From Misgurnus anguillicaudatus (taxonomy: Eukaryota; Chordata; Actinopteri; Cypriniformes; Cobitidae): 64,000 nucleotides of DNA. Made by a program: the position numbers and the translations under genes. The notes beneath the pieces are model-generated. The model was not told where the DNA came from. It made no database searches and saw only the letters and a list, made by a program, of their open reading frames with translations. Below are positions 61,968-64,000 of the stretch, in pieces (the stretch's first letter is position 1; each line of letters opens with the position of its first letter). The stretch is taken from NCBI RefSeq assembly GCF_027580225.2, contig NC_073340.2:32190501-32254500 (forward strand). Reading direction: 5' to 3'.

Positions 61968-62565
61968 TGGAACCACAGTGTTCAGCTGATGTCGTAAAAC
62001 CTTTTGTGGGACATCATAGCCCAAATAGTGACCTGTCCTGATTTCTCACTCCAGAGACTGAGAGCTAATTAATTTTTTATCTGTAAACACCGGTCAGAAT
62101 GAGCAGCCCCACATAAGCCTGCAGTTTCTCTGTCTCAAGATCTCTCCAGTCTGTGACTGTCTCCCATGTAGGTTTGTCATGGCCCCAATATGCTGCAGGA
62201 TTTCATGCATCAGCATCAATGAAAAGCTTGAAGTCAGGGCTGATTCGGGCAGTGGCATAGAGTGTGAGCGCTGGGATCAAATCTCTGGCTGCTGGAAAGT
62301 AGCGGAGCGTCTCCATGTTTGTGGGAGACCAAAAGATTTTTCAATTTTTGACGTCCATCCTGCCGCCACTTCATCCATCTCCTCTCTCACCTTCTGACAA
62401 GTCTTCTGAAGATCTCTCTAATGAATTAGACTCCAGCTGGTCTACTTCTACCTCTGAGGCCTCCGTGGCGACCTCAGAATCCTCGGAGGAAGATGAGGAG
62501 CCATCCTCGCTCTTGAAGTGCATGATTATTTCAGGAGCCTTATGTGTGCTGTAATGCCTTGCCAT
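61968..62565 (-). pseudogene. piggyBac-like transposase, N-terminal half, decayed
   Basis: piggyBac transposases excise DNA at TTAA sites. On the minus strand a frame starts MARHYSTHKAPEIIM at 62565 and runs through an acidic Ser/Glu-rich stretch (SSSSSEDSEVATEASEVEVD) to about 62385. A shifted frame continues GWTSKIEKSFGLPQTW, a TGA, then ESALTSSFSLMLMHEILQHI and MTNLHG. A second shift gives DWRDLETEKLQAYVGLLIL and TGVYR. Another gives ALSLWSEKSGQ ... MMSHKRFYDIS. This order matches the start of the piggyBac transposase domain (FxLFxTxEIL...TN, LxAYxGLLILxGVYR, SLW, MSxxRF). Several frameshifts and stops are present, and the catalytic region is absent. Domain assignment is by eye. Confidence 0.85.
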
Positions 62566-63389
62566 TTTCACTACTTCTGCTATACTGTTCATACTTATAG
62601 CAGTGTATTTGCATAAACAACATGAGCGAGAAACAAAATGAAGATTGATTTTGTTTCGGTTCTGGCCTCTCATCGTTTTTATTACTGAATTAGTTTATAA
62701 CGCAGAATGTGCCTTTCAAAGAGAGAAGAATTTGGATATGTTGAATATGCCCCCCTGCCCCACTCATCACCGACCCGGGGACGCGTTTTGACGTGTTTTC
62801 TCCTTATCATAGCAGAATCAACTTAAAATACTCCATCATTAATAATCAAACACTTACGTGTTTGACATCATTTGAAACTCTGAAGGTTCCTCTTTAATTA
62901 GTGTACATTTACAATAACAAGAGATCTTTGTGTTTTTGTCAAATAAAGAAAATAAACAGGGTGCTCATTCAAACATTTCTGTTTCCGCCAGCTGTCTCTC
63001 AAATCACGTTACAAAAATTAGTTGAAACTCCGCGAATACTCGTCACACAGACATAATACACATATCCAAAGAAAGCCTGAAATGTCTACTTTTAAACAAG
63101 CTAATTATTATCAAAAACAAATATTTCCTGTTTATATAATCTGCATTGAAGTAAAGAGAGTACCGTTTTTCCTGGCTGAGCTCATTATCTATAATGCGGT
63201 CACGCCCACACGCTGTTGACATGGTAATGAAGAGACGAGCTGTTCAAACCAGCAAAGCGTAATGTTTGATAAGATTTAAAGACTTTAGCGCATGTTTGGA
63301 TTATAAACTTTATACACACACGTGAGGAATATCTTCATTTATGTCTGGACATTGAGGAAGAGAAGCGTTTATCTTTAACGGTCAGGGGA
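62566..63389. other. No gene seen
   Basis: Upstream side of the piggyBac remnant, then AT-rich sequence. A 65-codon frame at 63022-63219 is unrecognised. Confidence 0.45.
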
Positions 63390-63620
63390 TCTCTGGATAA
63401 TCCGTAATTCGTTTGTAATTAAAAAACGAAAATACCGCTTTTCTGTTTTTTTGTTTCAAAACGAAAAACCAAATAACCGTTTTTGGTGTCAGAATAAAAA
63501 AACGAAAAACCAATTAAAAACGTCCCGTTTTTCGTTTTTGGGCGATCATTTTATCGTTATTCCTTTTTGAACAAAAAAATGAAGAGTGTCTTTGAACTTC
63601 AGTCAATTCGTTTTTCGTTT
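63390..63620. repeat. AAAAACGAAAA/CGTTTTTCGTTTT-rich interspersed repeat
   Basis: Motifs AAAAACGAAAA, AAAACGAAAAACCAA and GTTTTTCGTTTTT alternate on both strands. They allow local foldback pairing and suggest a transposon end. The limits are unclear. Confidence 0.55.
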
Positions 63621-64000
63621 ATTGCAAGTGGTGCCCGCTGCATAGCCAAATGGGCGGAGCTGGAGCTCTAGCGAGGCGTGGCATCCTCGCTGGATCTAGT
63701 GGGCGTGGCAGCATCAAGTGCGCAGGCGCAGATAGAGTTTGTTTAAACTTCCTGTACAGCCTGTATCAAGTACTCCGGAGTATTGCACGGGAAGAAAACG
63801 GTAATTTAAAGATAAACTGAGCTTTAATATGTATATTAAATCTTAATCTTACAATTATCGCTGTCTCGACGTGATTTTCGGGAGTATGTTGAGTTTCGCG
63901 TTAAACACTAGATAGCTAATGTGCTAACATTCTCCCGTCCACCACAAGTGGTACGTAGTGTTTTTATTGTAGTTTTTATTTTTTGTATTCAAATATTTGT
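63621..64000. other. GC-richer sequence to the window edge, no gene identified
   Basis: The part 63640-63790 has GGGCGGAGC, GGCGTGGC and GGGCGTGG motifs. They could be Sp1-type sites of a promoter or part of the neighbouring repeat. No open frame or transcription signal supports a gene. Confidence 0.35.

Overview
This is a vertebrate nuclear window, almost certainly from a ray-finned fish and most likely a cyprinid. The tRNA-derived SINEs (one of DANA type), the Tx1-like LINE, the Tc1-like and piggyBac-like remnants and the many short hAT- and TTAA-flanked MITEs together give the repeat profile of zebrafish-like genomes. I see no bacterial genes, rRNA, tRNA genes or CRISPR, and no protein-coding host gene that I can name. 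One 63-bp segment at 24.4 kb has the layout of an internal exon.

Layout. 1-3.6 kb: the 3' two thirds of a Tx1/L1-like LINE on the + strand, broken in the part seen by one stop codon, with its 3' end against a (TC)n microsatellite. 4-10 kb: a mosaic of non-autonomous DNA transposons, including a foldback hAT MITE with a perfect 8-bp target duplication. 11.3 kb: a hAT transposase C-terminus decayed over three frames. 14.7-20.5 kb: hAT-type elements, a tight hairpin, and an older element apparently split by a MITE and a Tc1-like transposon. 21.6-22.6 kb: a ~150-bp minisatellite holding half of the foldback MITE. 22.9-34.3 kb: more MITEs, several with clear target duplications, tRNA SINEs, a long TA microsatellite enclosing a foldback element, and a MITE carrying a decayed THAP exon. 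35.6-38.3 kb: a GATA-type array split by a MITE. 39-46.6 kb: further copies of families seen earlier and a perfect hairpin between two microsatellites. 46.6-53.8 kb: mostly single-copy sequence. 53.8-56 kb: a hAT element nested in a GGGCCCTATTTTA element. 57.6-58.5 kb: two MITEs sharing one TTAA plus a SINE. 60.3-62.6 kb: a 365-bp tandem array next to a decayed piggyBac-like transposase. The rest is single-copy and repeat-derived sequence to the right edge.

Nothing here works as a pathway. The window records successive transposition. Four transposase or reverse-transcriptase genes are recognisable (LINE ORF2, Tc1-like, hAT, piggyBac-like), plus one THAP exon, all broken. Short non-autonomous families appear in two to four copies each. 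Several families sit between TTAA sites, the target used by piggyBac and Kolobok transposases.

All coordinates and repeats were read by eye. Family names rest on motif recognition and memory, not on a database search.
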